This document shows positions 9,817 to 20,895 of a stretch of DNA of 57,787 bases, in pieces; within the stretch, counting starts at the first letter, position 1, and every line of letters begins with the position of its first letter. Source of the DNA: Perkinsus olseni. Taxonomy: Eukaryota; Perkinsozoa; Perkinsida. The notes below the pieces were generated by a model that did no database searches, was not told where the DNA came from, and saw nothing but the letters and a program-made list of their open reading frames with translations. Location: positions 1 through 57,787 of the forward strand of contig JABANN010000172.1 in assembly GCA_013115125.1 (NCBI GenBank), written 5' to 3'. A program made the translations under genes and the position numbers.

Positions 9817-12160
9817 ATGTCTAGCAGCAGAGCAACACAGCGTGGACGCAGCGGCTCCTTCAACCACCACCATGACGACAAGGACTATCGACATCGAGAC
9901 TCAGGAAGCGGCCGGAGCTACCGGGCTGGCGGCTACGATCGTAAGGGGGCAGCGCCGGAATCCCGTCCTGCTGGTGGCCCCTCCGACGATATCCCGAGAA
10001 GTCGTTCGGACTATGTCCGTGATCGTGAGCTAAGGTCATCGTCTCGTGACTACCATCGTCATCATCAGCATGAGCACCGCAGAGGAGGCTCAAGGGAGGA
10101 CGACAGGCCGCATCGGGACTACGATCGCAGTCGCGAGGGCAGCAGTATGCGTGGTGACCGGCAAGGCTACAGACGTCACAGAAGCCGCAGTAGGAGTGTC
10201 AAGAGGTCTAGAAGTGCAAGTCACCACTCTGAGGACGTTGAGATGGACGAGAAGCTGGTCGACGCCTTGGAGTCTTCTATGGAGGCGATGGATGCCAACT
10301 CGGACGCGGCGATTCAGAAACGGCGAGAGGAGCGACGGAAGCTACAACGGCAACTGACGGAGCGGGAGATGGCCAAGAAACATGAAAGAGATATCAGCGC
10401 TAAGCCGTCCATTGGTAAGTCGGTCGGTGAGGGCAGGGCTGTTGCATTTGTCTTGTTGTTATTTCAGGCGGCAGCGTGAGTGTCACCAGCGGCAAGGAGA
10501 GCATAATGCTCGGCGCTGTGCCAAGCCCTGACGATGAGAGCGACAAGGGAATGATGTCCGTCAGCGACTTGAGCTCACCGTCTGTCCCTCACCCTAATGA
10601 GAATGAATCCCCTTCGTCATCAGACGAGACACCCGAGCGTGAAGAGGACAAGTCTTCGTCGACGTCTGCTGCTTTGGCTGCCGCTCTGCCGTCCGGGCTT
10701 GCAGCGCTGAAGGCCAAGATGGCTGCAACTCAAGCCAAGGCCCTGGCGGAGATCAGGCGCCTTAAGGAGGCTGCGGATGAGACCATGCGGCGAAAGGCGG
10801 CGGAAACTGCCAACGCCTTGGTGTCCGATGAGAAGGCTCAAGTGACTGACGCGGAGGTTAACATCATGTTGAAGAGGGCTAAGGAGATCTACGATGAGAG
10901 GTCGAAGCAGAAGGAGATGGGCGTACAAGAGGAGGATGGACAGAACGACGATAAGGAAGGGTAGGTATTGTTCTCTTACCTCCTCGACGTCCCCGTTCGA
11001 CCCCGTTTCTGCAGGTACTTCGTCCCCGGCCATCTCGAGACTATGGACGGTCGCTACGTCGTGCTCACCTCGAGCGACTCTGATGTCGGCAAGGGGGTCT
11101 TCTCAAACGTCGTTAAATGCAAGGATACGCAATCGTAAGCTTCCTGCCTGCTTCGCTCCGCTAGACATCGTTCTTTTTTAGGTTGCAAGATGTAGCCATC
11201 AAGGTCATCCGTCGCAACGACATGATGCGCAAGGCTGCCGAGAAGGAAGTCCGCATCCTCACCAAGCTCAATGACGCTGCCGATGAGACGATGGCCAAGG
11301 ACAAGTCCGGCCGAGATCGGAGCCACATCGTCCGCCTCCTTCGCACCTTCAACTACCAGGGTCATCTATGCCTGGTCTTCGAGTCCCTGTGGAGCAATCT
11401 CCGAGAGGCTATGAAGAAGTATGCTCGGCCGGGCGAGCGCGGTTTGAACCCGAAGGCGGTCTGGTCCTACTCTCGGCAGCTCCTGCTCGGTCTGAAGCAC
11501 ATGAAGAGCTGCAAGGTCATTCATGCTGACATCAAGCCTGATAATATTTTAATTTCAAAAAACCACGGCCACTTGAAGATTTGCGATCTTGGCAGTGCGT
11601 GCGAGATTCATGAGGCTCAGGAGATGGTCGAGTATCTTGTCTCAAGATTCTACCGGGCCCCTGAGATCATGCTGGGCTATCACAAGTACGATTATGCTAT
11701 CGACATGTGGGCGATTGGGTGCACTCTGTTCGAGCTGTGGACGGGAAAGATACTTTTCCAGGGTCGCAACAACAATGATATGCTGAAACAGATCCAGGAC
11801 GCCAAGGGGAAGTTCCCCCACAAACAGATCAGAGCTTCCAAGTTCGTGGAGATGCGCAACCACTTCAACGACCAATGTGACTTCCTATGGCAACAGAAGG
11901 GCGGTGGTGTGAAGGTCATTACTACCTTCACTCCGGGCTCGGACTCCCTTAAGGCGAGGATCCTGCACAGTACACGTAAGCTGTCGGACTCCGACCCGAA
12001 CAAGCGGTGGTTCGAGAACAAGACAAAACAGTTTGTTGACCTTGTGGAGCAGATGACCAACCTCAACCCGAAGCACAGAATCACTCCGGAAGAGGCCCTG
12101 GCCCATCCCTTCATCGTTGAGCCTTTTGAGCGGAGCGAAGGCCGAGCTCTCAAGCAGTAA
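9817..12160 (+). CDS. PRP4: PRP4 (PRPF4B-type) pre-mRNA splicing kinase
   Basis: Four exons (9817-10414, 10468-10960, 11015-11134, 11182-12160) with introns of 53, 54 and 47 nt; the joined frame is 729 codons plus stop. The N-terminal ~150 residues are an RS/HRD-rich domain (RRHRSRSRSVKRSRSASHH), followed by a charged linker. The kinase domain has SDSDVGKGVFSNVVK (glycine loop), VAIKVIRR (lysine), VIHADIKPDNILI (catalytic loop), KICDLGSA (DLG in place of DFG, as usual in PRP4), and LVSRFYRAPEIMLG (activation segment with tyrosine and APE). PRP4 phosphorylates PRP6/PRP31 in the tri-snRNP and promotes spliceosome activation in the nucleus. HADIKPDN replaces HRDxKxxN; an alanine at this place is also known in PRP4 relatives. 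Intron density in this window fits a need for it. Confidence 0.92.
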
Positions 12161-12463
12161 TTTGGTATTGCCAGTAGTGCGTTATTAAAGTCTGGAAGTA
12201 GTTCTCTAGTACAGTGAGGAGGATGGTGAGCAAGAAAATGTATAATATTTTGTCACGATTATCGCACCTTCGTGTTGGGTTAGTTACCTTCAGGATCGCA
12301 GCTTTGACGCTTCGTAGCTGTCCAGTTTCGACCAGTAGGATAGGGATAGATAACGGAATAGTGTGGAATTTGTTACAGACCTGTTCACGGCAAGCCCTCT
12401 AGGAGCTGGTTCCTGTCTTGGGCGACTCTGAATTCCTGCGCAGCTTTCGAAGTTGGTTACGTG

Positions 12464-14363
12464 ATGGGTCGTCGTTCTTCGGAAGGCAAGAAACGGCCAA
12501 CGGTTGCCGAAGGTAAGGCCTCTCAAGCAGGCCAGAGGGGGAGCTCTCGTGCGGCAGGTGAGAGCAGCTCGTCGAAGAACCTCATGTACAAGTCGGACCA
12601 TCGCGGTACTTGGGAGTCTGACTTCGCTGAAGCGGCGCAGCACGCTCGGGACTGCATCCAGGGTAGTAAGTGGTATCTTGAGGTTGAGCTGGTGATTCAC
12701 GGATTGAGTCGGCACAGTTGAGCCTCCTGTAGGTAACCCGCACTGTGGTCAGCGTCTGACCGATCCCCTCTGCCGCTACTTGGATAGTCAGTCCGCGTCT
12801 GGGCTCCATCCCGAGTTCCGCCGAGAAATCGATTTAACAAAGCGGAGGGTTTACCATCGCCGAGAGAATGAGGATAAATCAACTCTGCATTGGGGCCAGC
12901 GTGAGTCGGGATGCCCACTCTTCACAGCGCTGACGAGAGAATCTTAGGTCAATCCTTGCATTTCTCAGGCAAGCTCCTGCTAGCTGAGCTGGAGTTCCTC
13001 ATGGCGTATGACTCGAACGCAGCAGCATTGGTGGTTTACGTCGGAGCTGGCCCGGGGGACCATATACCGGTCCTCATCCGCCTCGTCAATGTAAGCCCAT
13101 GGTCGATCTAAGATACCCTAGCCAGGACCGTCGTGCTCAGGCCTATCGACACTATCATGATCGTCAGCCTCTCTCGTTCGAACTCTTCGATACCACTCCT
13201 TTCGCTGAACCTCTGAGGAGGATGGCAGCAGAAGACCCCGGGTCACTCCGGCTCATCCAAGAGAAGTTCGACATCGACCGAGGTGATGACCACGGCTTGC
13301 CCGCCGGGAGGAACATCGGTTTATCCTCAGCCCGGAGCAGTCGGTATCGGGACAGCAGTACTCCAGTGCTGCTCATCAGCGATATCCGTAGTGGCAACTG
13401 GCAGGGGCAGTCCTTCGACGAGAACGAGAAAAGTAAGTTTGCTGCTGCTGAGTCCTTACTGTGACAGATGGCGTCCTGCAGTGGTGATGGCGGACATGTC
13501 GGCCCAGCTGGCTTGGTGGACGGCTATGAAACCACAGAAGGCTCTGATGAAATTCAGGTAGTCCTCGTACCACTCCAAACGAACTTCTCAAAGGCTTCGT
13601 TCCTCAGACTGCCGTACACCGAGGGCGAGGTCAGCTACGCGTCCGGGAGGGTTAACTACCCTCTTTGGGGCGCCCAGACTACAACAGAAGCTAGGCTGAC
13701 GATCGACACACCGAATGCTCCGATAATAGAGTACTACCGGACGAGGGGGGCTTTCGATATTCTCGCTTCCACCGACCCTCGAGGGATTATTGCCATCAGC
13801 GTCGTGCTTTAGGTACGATAATGGAGAGTTCGGCGAAGCCATGGCCTACTTCAACACCGTAAGAGCGCAGAGGAGGGGCCCGACCGTAGCGACGTCGTGT
13901 CCAGGTTCTCCGCACTGCCGTTTACGAGAGACCAAGTAACTTGAAAGGGCCAGACGAGCCGCTGTTGGAGGCAGGCCTTTGCCGGTGTTACGACTGCACA
14001 GCGGAAGTCCGGATACTCAGCGCCTACTTGGAAGGTTGCGGGGCGGACGGGTCGAGTACCCACACTGTCGCGGACTTCTCCACGCAAATATCGGACCAGA
14101 TGGGCCCTCGGACTCTTCTCACCTGCATTCGGAACCCGGCAGAGAAGGGCACTCCCGAGGTGGGGAAGGGGTCACCGAAGCGAAGGAAAGTAGTAGAAGA
14201 GGAGGAAGTCCAGGATGAGGATCCCACACTGGCTTTGATGCGGTCTATGGGCCTGCCGACGGGATTTGTTGGGGACAAGCAGGCTCAATACGAGGAGGAA
14301 GAGGATGAGTCGTCTGGTGAGGATTCCAGCGGGAATGATGCCGAGTCTGACGAGCCCTGGTGA
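12464..14363 (+). CDS. VP39-like mRNA cap 2'-O-methyltransferase (PARP_regulatory family)
   Basis: Eight exons: 12464-12665, 12733-12900, 12969-13090, 13141-13432, 13482-13557, 13608-13730, 13813-13858, 13905-14363. Total 1488 nt, an exact multiple of three, giving 495 residues. In order: HWGQRKLLLAELEFL, SAM-binding VVYVGAGPGDHIPVL, ELFDTTPF, VLLISDIRSG (catalytic Asp and Arg), ADMSAQLAWW, ALMKFRLPYT (catalytic Lys), YPLWGAQTTTEARL, AMAYFNTVLR and GLCRCYDCTAEVRIL. This is the whole motif series of vaccinia VP39 and its relatives, which methylate the 2'-O of the first transcribed nucleotides of capped RNA. The N-terminus (first ~65 residues) is basic and low-complexity. The C-terminus has a basic stretch (SPKRRKVVEEEE), MRSMGLPTGF and an acidic tail, suggesting nuclear location. 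Codon use and introns look like the neighbours, so any transfer is old. Confidence 0.88.
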
Positions 14364-14478
14364 TGGGTGTTGCTGTTGTTCCTCTTGTTTATTGACTGTC
14401 GTTTCACTACCACCCTGTCTTGCTTACTGTAGTGTCAATTGACCGGGGGTTCCGTCAGATTGTGTTTGACTGTTGAGG

Positions 14479-16077
14479 ATGCCGGTCGTCACTCGTCGCC
14501 GCTCCTACGCGCCCGGGGACGACATTCAGCGGCCATCCTCTAACCCACTAGAAGCAGCCTCGCAGCCGCCCCTCAGGAGGCGGTCTACTGGCGGGTCGAG
14601 GCATCGAGAAAAGAGGGAACGTCCGGCCGTCTCTCGGGTCCTACAGGAGAAAAGGCCGGCCGATTCAGCGGACTTGAACGCCTCTAGTGGGCCCATGCAG
14701 ACCTCTGGAAGTCGCCGTAAATCTTCCGAGTGTCCGCAGCCTGGAGAGAGACGTAGTACCAGGGCTTCCACCGCGATCCGGGCCTAACCTCATGTTCTCT
14801 CAGCGGCCCCTCCTGCCCCTCCAGCGAGCCCTTCAACGACGGCGGCCGAATGCACTCCCCGGAAATCGCCGTCTACGAGTAGCTCGAGCGAGCCCTTGAC
14901 GCCGGGGACCATCCTATTGAGGGAGTATACCAGGCATGTAGGAGGCTGGCTGGCTGGCTGGCTCATGGCTGTTGTTGGGAGTGATAGTGTATGCCAGTTC
15001 TCCTTCAACCCGGGTCTTCTTGATCATTCTACCTACTGGTCTGACTCTAGTTTAGCCAACCTCTGCCAGAAGTTACGACTACCGGTAAGGACTTGGGCGG
15101 TGAGGGTAGAGGTTGAGCTTGGCCACTGCAGGCCTCGGGGTCGAGGGAGGAGATCATCGGCCGCCTCCGTACATGGCACGCCACCCACAACCCGAACGGG
15201 CCCACTCCCGGGGTGCCCAGCTACCGAGCTGCTAGTGAGCTTACCACCCACCTCCGTGTGAGTTGATGACATTTCGTCAGGCGGTAATTTCTGTCTCATC
15301 GCCGTCAAGGAAGGTCTGGTTGCCGAGAAGTTCAAGAGCCCATTCAAGCGTAAAGCTGGAGCTTCGAAGCCCATCCTCAGGTCACCTGGTCGTGACGGTC
15401 CTCGCTCGCGACTCTGAGCTCTCAGGAAAGTGTCGTCCTACAGTCCCAACTCATTTACCACTGCTGACCCCCTGCTGCCGGTCGTCGAGTCGCCTAAGGC
15501 CGTCAACAGGCCTGACGGCGGCTGCAGGAGCCCAGAGGGCGGCCGTTTGTCTCCATGCAAAGAGCGACGTCGAAGGTATCACCATTGATGGCATCACCCG
15601 ACCGCCCCTTCACAAGCCCTGGTCAGCATCTGTCCTCCACTCAATGCAACGGACTCGGAAGGAGACTCTGCAAACGACGAGAAGAGCGTCGTCTCTAGAC
15701 ACGACCAGAAACTCGATCAAGCAACGCCGGCAAAGCCGTGAGTACCTGGCCAGCAACTCCCAAGGATGATCACACGCTGGTATTGTCAGGTCCCGCGCCG
15801 GTGTAGCAGCTTCTGAGGGTTCAACGAGGCGTAAACGTCGACGAGTGCAGTTCTCTCCGTAGGCGGCTCCGAGCAGTTTCCTCGTCCATCCCCCTGCAGG
15901 TTCAACGAGGTTCAGCTCATGTCACCACGACGACTGGTGCCGAGCCTTTCCCGTAAACGCCTTATGTTTGAAGCAGTACCCGAAGAAGTAGTGAACCTCA
16001 TCGGCTACGCCCTCGGACCCTCTACGCAGGATCCCTTCGCCGAGACCTCCCATATTCCTATTGAAGAATGCCAGTAA
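14479..16077 (+). CDS. SAP-like nuclear protein with a PP1-docking (RVxF) motif
   Basis: Nine exons (14479-14755, 14804-14937, 14998-15084, 15132-15234, 15281-15380, 15426-15575, 15627-15737, 15790-15858, 15900-16077) total 1209 nt and code for 402 residues in one frame. The N-terminal ~130 residues are basic and Ser/Pro-rich. Joined exons 3-4 read SSLANLCQKLRLP / ASGSREEIIGRLRTW, the helix-turn-helix of a SAP (DNA/chromatin-binding) motif. Exons 8-9 join as RRKRRRVQFSPFNEV: a basic patch plus RVQF, fitting the RVxF motif that recruits protein phosphatase 1, seen for instance in Ki-67 and Repo-Man. The last ~50 residues are conserved-looking but unknown (VPEEVVNLIGYALG). A chromatin-associated PP1 regulator is inference. 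It starts 115 nt after the VP39-like gene. Confidence 0.65.
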
Positions 16078-16950
16078 ACTGACAGCTGCGCATCGGTAGC
16101 TGCCACTTGTACAGTATCGAGCGTTTTCTCATTGTTGTTTTATCACTCTCTCTGTGTTAACGTACATTACGGTTCATGACTGTCCCTCTACTATTGCAGC
16201 ATCCCTCCACGTCATCTGCATGTCGACATTGACTGCCTCTCACCACTCTTACATTTGCGTTCTCAAATAGTGGGACAATAACGGTGCGTGTGTGTGAGTT
16301 AAAAGTCGAACGCCGACAGTACGGCTTGGACTAGCACCGACGAACCTCTCTATGGGGGGGGAACAGGTCAGCCTGTTGAATAGGCCTTGTTCATCTAGCC
16401 AAGGAATATTACCCTCAGAGCGAGGCCATCGTCAGCTGAGGTACAGCTGCGGCGACTGCGCACGACCAATGAAACACTTGCACTTCCCACAGTGTGTCTA
16501 CCACCTGAATCTAACGTATTCAGACAAGTACGATCCCTTGCGAGTCGTCCACACCCTTCAGCTCCGTGCTGCCTTGAAGACGATCGACACTTCATAAGAA
16601 TATTATCGACTAGGTCTGGCGTTGTTATCATTTGTCATCTTGACGCGACATCGTGGTGTTTGATAACCCTGCCTTTCTCGTGCTATAGGTTATACGTCCC
16701 CCGTATTGAACGAGAAGTCGTTCCATTTACGTATTACCCCGGTGAGTTCCATGAACACCCGACTAACAACGCAACAGATTCTTCCAGTTTAAATGTTACA
16801 TTAAAGTGAGTGCTGCCGCCTTCGGGAGTTTCAGTGGGCCGCCAAGAACTGAGATGAATGAAGAAAGACCATCTTCCCTTACCATTGATAACGCAAGTTC
16901 TCATCATCACAACTCAACTACTCATCCCCATCCAAGCACCCCGAAAAAAT
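16078..16950. other. Convergent intergenic region, no gene seen
   Basis: Spacer between the 3' ends of a plus-strand and a minus-strand gene. Short frames on both strands (for example 16352-16597) have no motif and no convincing splice partners. Confidence 0.45.
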
Positions 16951-18512
16951 TCAATTCCACGCTCCCCATGGCCCCAATTCTAGCGAGAACTCCAGATTTC
17001 TGTCAGACGCGGCACCCGTAGTGGTGATGTCATCACACAAGAATGATGGCACTTCACGGTTGCACCGCTGTGTTTCGAACCACGAGAGCATGTTCTCTAT
17101 TGTGGAAACAGTTGATAGTGGTAAAATGAAAAATGCAGTGGTATTAATACCCTTCGTGACAACAAACTTTTCCTTATCGGCTCGAGTGCTGCCTGCTGCC
17201 GAAGACCCTAGCTTCACATTCAGCTCCAAGCGAGCCTTCTTCGAGCTCTTCCGAAGTAGTTTGGAACCTGAGCACCACCACGGTGGTCACGATTCCAGCA
17301 GCAACAACGACAGCCACTACCAGATGATGGCTTGTGCCCTGCCTTCTTGTTTGGGCGGGCTGCCGACTGCGGCCTTTTCTGAGGTAACCTCTTCCCGTAA
17401 GCAACGAAGTGCAACTGAAAGTCGAAACTCAGCCGAGGAATGACCTGCAAGGGCAACCGCTTACTTGATCACGAAGACGTCTATCCGGAATCAAAGCCGA
17501 CAGCTTCAACGTGTCATTACAGCCTGGGCACTTGTTAGGCCACAGCGTACCGTCCACGCAAGAGTGAGTCCTGAAGGGAGGTCGGTTGAACAGCCGACGG
17601 AAGTGACCGACGGTCCCTATTACTTCGCCAAGTGCTCCACCACACACTTCCGGCAGTACATGTTGGCACAGCATGGGGTGATCTCCGCCTCGACCGGTAG
17701 TTGATGGCAGATCCCGCACGAGAGTAGGAGGCCCTGCACACGCCAGTCAGCGTCGGAGAAAACCTGAGCAGCGACCACCATCACAATCTGAACAGGGTCG
17801 TCGATTGCATCACCCTAGTCAAACGCTCCTTCTCGGATTCTCCGACTATTTTCTTTCGCTCTTCATCCGACACTTGCTTCATAACAGCATAATCACCTGC
17901 GGAGGACGAGCATAGCAGGCCGACCCTCAGCAGGCTGATGACCACGCCACCATTGGGGAGTATGTAAACATCCTCCGTCATGTCCTGGGCCTCTTCCCGA
18001 GTCACAATGCGGAGGAACTGCCGAGGGACACCTCGGGCCGACTTAACCTGACAAAACGTCCGTCTCCGATACCCGGCGAGGCTGTCTCAATCACCTTCTG
18101 TTTTGAGGTGTAGTTTGGGTCATCATTGGTCGGACAGTCGTATATGAAGTGGCCGGGCTCTCCACAGCGATGACAGCGATAGTGAGGTGGCGGCACAGCC
18201 TTGGTTTGTGCGGATGCTTCCTCGCCAACCTTCCTCCGAGGTTCCGGCCGCTCACCGTACCTTGACAAGGGCAGGATGTAAGTCAAAGGTCCCCGGTTCG
18301 AATCCCAGGCCCTGCCCTCTATTTCTTTACTTTATGGCAGGCCGCATGATCTTCCTTCCACTATCATCAACGCTGCCCGGTGCGTCAGGGCAGACCATAC
18401 TGATGTCGTGGCCAGCTATGAGGGAGTCTATGGCGGCAATCTCCGACTCATCCTCTCCTTCGAGGTCAACCACTGGCCGCCGAGGCTTCTTGTGGGCGAA
18501 CGTCTGCGCCAT
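16951..18512 (-). CDS. RBBP6/Mpe1-type mRNA 3'-processing factor: zinc knuckle plus RING
   Basis: Multi-exon gene. In order: an acidic N-terminal part (VVDLEGEDESEIAAIDSLIA), a CCHC knuckle YRCHRCGEPGHFIYDCPTND, the Mpe1/RBBP6 signature KSARGVPRQFLRIV, then LPNGDYAVMKQ, and a RING read across two exons: LLSCGICHQLPVEAEITPCC, MYCRKCVVEHLAK, then CPGCNDTLKLSALIPDRRLR. Introns are GT-AG of 70, 47, 54, 59, 53, 50 and 53 nt; each restores phase at a family-conserved place. RBBP6/Mpe1 belongs to the cleavage-and-polyadenylation factor and is an E3-like protein. The DWNN ubiquitin-like domain that normally leads the protein was not found upstream; the start at 18512 is the first ATG after a possible acceptor, so the true 5' end may lie further up. 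The tail after the RING is basic and uncertain. Confidence 0.8.
18269..18317 (+). repeat. tRNA-like element inside an intron of the RBBP6-like gene
   Basis: 49-nt sequence bounded by a perfect inverted repeat (GGGCAGG ... CCTGCCC) with the tRNA box B GGTTCGAATCC at 18295-18305. It lies antisense to the gene and fills most of a 70-nt GT-AG intron. It shares GGGCAGGA, AAGGTCC and GTTCGAATCCCA with the intronic element at 46517-46579. It is too short and too poorly paired in the T-stem for a normal tRNA gene; a deleted tRNA-derived SINE or a tRNA-like intron insert is more likely. Confidence 0.5.
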
Positions 18513-19359
18513 ACAGAAGGGAGACCAACCTGGTAAACCTGACGGCCGGATGATAATAAGACCCTCGCCAAGTAGGAGCGCTCTGGGTTGGGGAACATGC
18601 CGCCGGCAGGGGTCGAACGCGCGTCCTATCCGATGAGAGGAGTGAGACCATACTACGCACCAACTCAACAGATCTGCCACACTCCAAAGGAGCGAAGACT
18701 ACTATGCTGCGGGCAATGGAGACGATGATGATGATAATAATGATGACGAGGCCGACAAGAGTCACAGACATCGTTAATAACTCACACAATGATAAGGCGA
18801 GTGGTTGCTAACATCGCTACAGACGACCGAAGGAGGGCGATCGAGACCTACAGAATCCCAACTAGGTCTTCACAAATTGATGATGCCCAGATACAAAGAG
18901 GACGCGGATTCTCCTATGTCCGATCTGAGAGAAATCGCAAGAAGTTCAAATACGTATAGCAATGGCAAGCAGGCTCTGGCGCCGCAGCGGGGGGTGGTGT
19001 AGGTTAACGCTACGGATGATGCGCCCTTCGCGAGGCTACTATTGGTTACAGACTAGTACTGAGAAGGCTAGTAATGGTGACCAAGGGGGAAGGCAAAGGA
19101 CGCCTGCGGGTGATGAAGTACTACTATAGAAAGGAAGAGGAGGAGGAGAGAAGTATAACAACAACAAGAAGGAGAAGATAGATAAGAATAAAGATACTCG
19201 GGAGTTCAGATCATGAAAAACTCATCACCACCGCAATCCTGATCGACCGATCACTCCCAAAGACGCAAAGGCGTCTTCGAACAGGTGAGGACGCAATACG
19301 GTAGGACCACGAATTAAGTGGAGACGCCAGCAGCAACAATGGATAGACGACCTCCACCA
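18513..19359. other. Region between RBBP6-like and Mei2-like genes
   Basis: Holds a tRNA-like element (see 18596-18680) and a purine-rich GAA/GGA tract near 19120-19190. No DWNN-coding exon or other family motif was found on either strand. Possible 5' exon or intron of the RBBP6-like gene plus the 3' flank of the Mei2-like gene. Confidence 0.4.
18596..18680 (-). repeat. tRNA-derived SINE-like sequence
   Basis: On the minus strand an A-box-like GTTGGTGCGTAGTATGG is followed about 30 nt later by a B-box-like GCGTTCGACCCCT and then GCCGGCGGCATGTT. The same order, with GACCCCT followed by CGACGGCAT, occurs at 24690-24790. Stems do not pair well, so this is a degenerate copy and not a working tRNA gene. 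Confidence 0.45.
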
Positions 19360-20713
19360 TCATTGTTGTGCGCACTCCGGCAGCTGGTCGTTGGTGTCGC
19401 TGTTACTGTCCGTACCAGTCCCCGCCGCTGCCGCTGGCGGCCCCTCCTCCTCGATAGGGCGGAAGTGTGTGGCCTCCTCAGAGGAGTCCGTAGGGGCGGC
19501 GAAGTCGTGGTGCTGGGACATGCTGCACGCACACTCCAGACCTCTGAAGGGATTCCTCAGGTAATAGCAGGTCGAGCAAACGGTTGCCGTAGTATCCATT
19601 CCTGCAGGGACGGGATGACGACGAGGAGGCTCCTTGGACCGTCGCATCGGTGCAGCACCGAAACCGATGATCAGAGGTTTACTCCCAAGGGACTCCAACA
19701 TAGCGTGGAAGGTGGCACCGTTGTTGCTGTTGCTGCTCTGCTCAAGGTTGGCCAAGGTAGCCTCTCGCCCTTGTATACGGGCAAAGTACACTTCACAGCG
19801 CTTGAAGCCACTCGCCCCTCCCGCCTTGCCGCCATGACCAGCACGACCCGCTGGGAAGGTCAAGTTGGCGACGTGTGCAGCGAAGACCACCAGATGCTGA
19901 GGCGAGCGAAGATTGACAAAGGCGAATCCTCGATTGGCAACACCATGGACATCCGCAGGAAGGTAGAGGAGGTCGTAGCAAGGCTCGTCGCTGACGTAGG
20001 GGCAGCAGGCGTCCAAGGCTTGCTGCAGGTGAAATACGGTAAAACTGAAAGGGGAAGAGAATCCTTCACGAGAGTCTTCCGAAGCGCTCTTACTATTTCG
20101 GTATCTTTTTCATCATCAGCGTGGTCCTCGTCTCCTCCTCCTTATTATTGAGCAGGGCCTCCAGATCCAAGGGCTCCATCCCTCCCGTTATATTGGTCCC
20201 ATTCATCGCCATCAAACCACCACCACCGCCCGGCTGAGACGTTATCGGCTGCGGTTGTGGTTGGTAATGATGATGGTGTTGTGGCAGGTCACTTGGTTCT
20301 TCCACCAACACCATATTCCCGTTGGCATCAGGACTGGGACGCACCGACAGGGCAGTAGGCGTCGACGTGGCCGTATCAAGCACCGAGAACCTGCTCTGCT
20401 GGTGCGGTTGCTGCTGCTGACCTGTAAGGGCGCTCTCAATGATCCTAGCTTGCCGGTCGAGCATGTTCTTCAGACGAATGTAGGTCTCGACGTGCTTGAG
20501 CAGCTCCGGGTCCCTTAGTGATAGTACTTGCCGCAGCTGCTCCAGATCGATCGAACTTGTGTCGATGAACTTGGGAGCGCTTGTTGTTGTTGGCGGCTGT
20601 GAAGACGGGGGAGCCTGCGGTGGTTGGGACTGGCCGGAAGCAGCAGCAGCAGGCGGCGGCGGGGGTGGGGGCGAAGCAGGGGAAGGAGGAGAGGAGGAAG
20701 AAGAAGGCACCAT
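19360..20713 (-). CDS. Mei2-like protein with C-terminal RRM
   Basis: Two exons (20094-20713 and 19360-20044) with a 49-nt intron; the joined frame is 434 codons. The N-terminal ~190 residues are Pro/Gln/His/Ser-rich, with one helical segment (SIDLEQLRQVLSLRDPELLK). The C-terminal part is the Mei2-type RRM. RNP2-like TTLMMKKIPKYFTVFHLQQ spans the intron, then CYDLLYLPADVHGVANRGFA and FVNLRSPQHL (RNP1 region), and the family hallmark CEVYFARIQGREATLANLE. Mei2 in fission yeast binds meiRNA and drives meiosis; plant AML proteins also act in meiosis and development. The tail is low-complexity with two CxxC pairs (CSTCYYL, CACSM). Known protist relatives are found in alveolates; the role here is inference. 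Confidence 0.82.
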
Positions 20714-20895
20714 AAGAATGAAACGGTAGTGAAAGGTAATGCAGGGAAAGCTGAGTCAACGCCATACCACTCCAATCGTAACTTCCACAAGCAGCGAACC
20801 CAACCCGAGCAGCACAGAGTTGGAAAGTATACCAATTAATGTGATGGTGACGTCGTTGGCGATGAGATCGGCGGAGGCGGCGGCGGGGGCGATGG

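Noticed and set aside
12464-14363. The VP39-like gene as a recent viral insertion
   Set aside because: It has eight exons with host-type introns, host-like composition and no neighbouring viral genes, so it is treated as a resident host gene.
18805-19002. Short frame resembling a basic retro-element tail
   Set aside because: No reverse transcriptase, integrase or protease motif anywhere in the window; the frame is short and unsupported.
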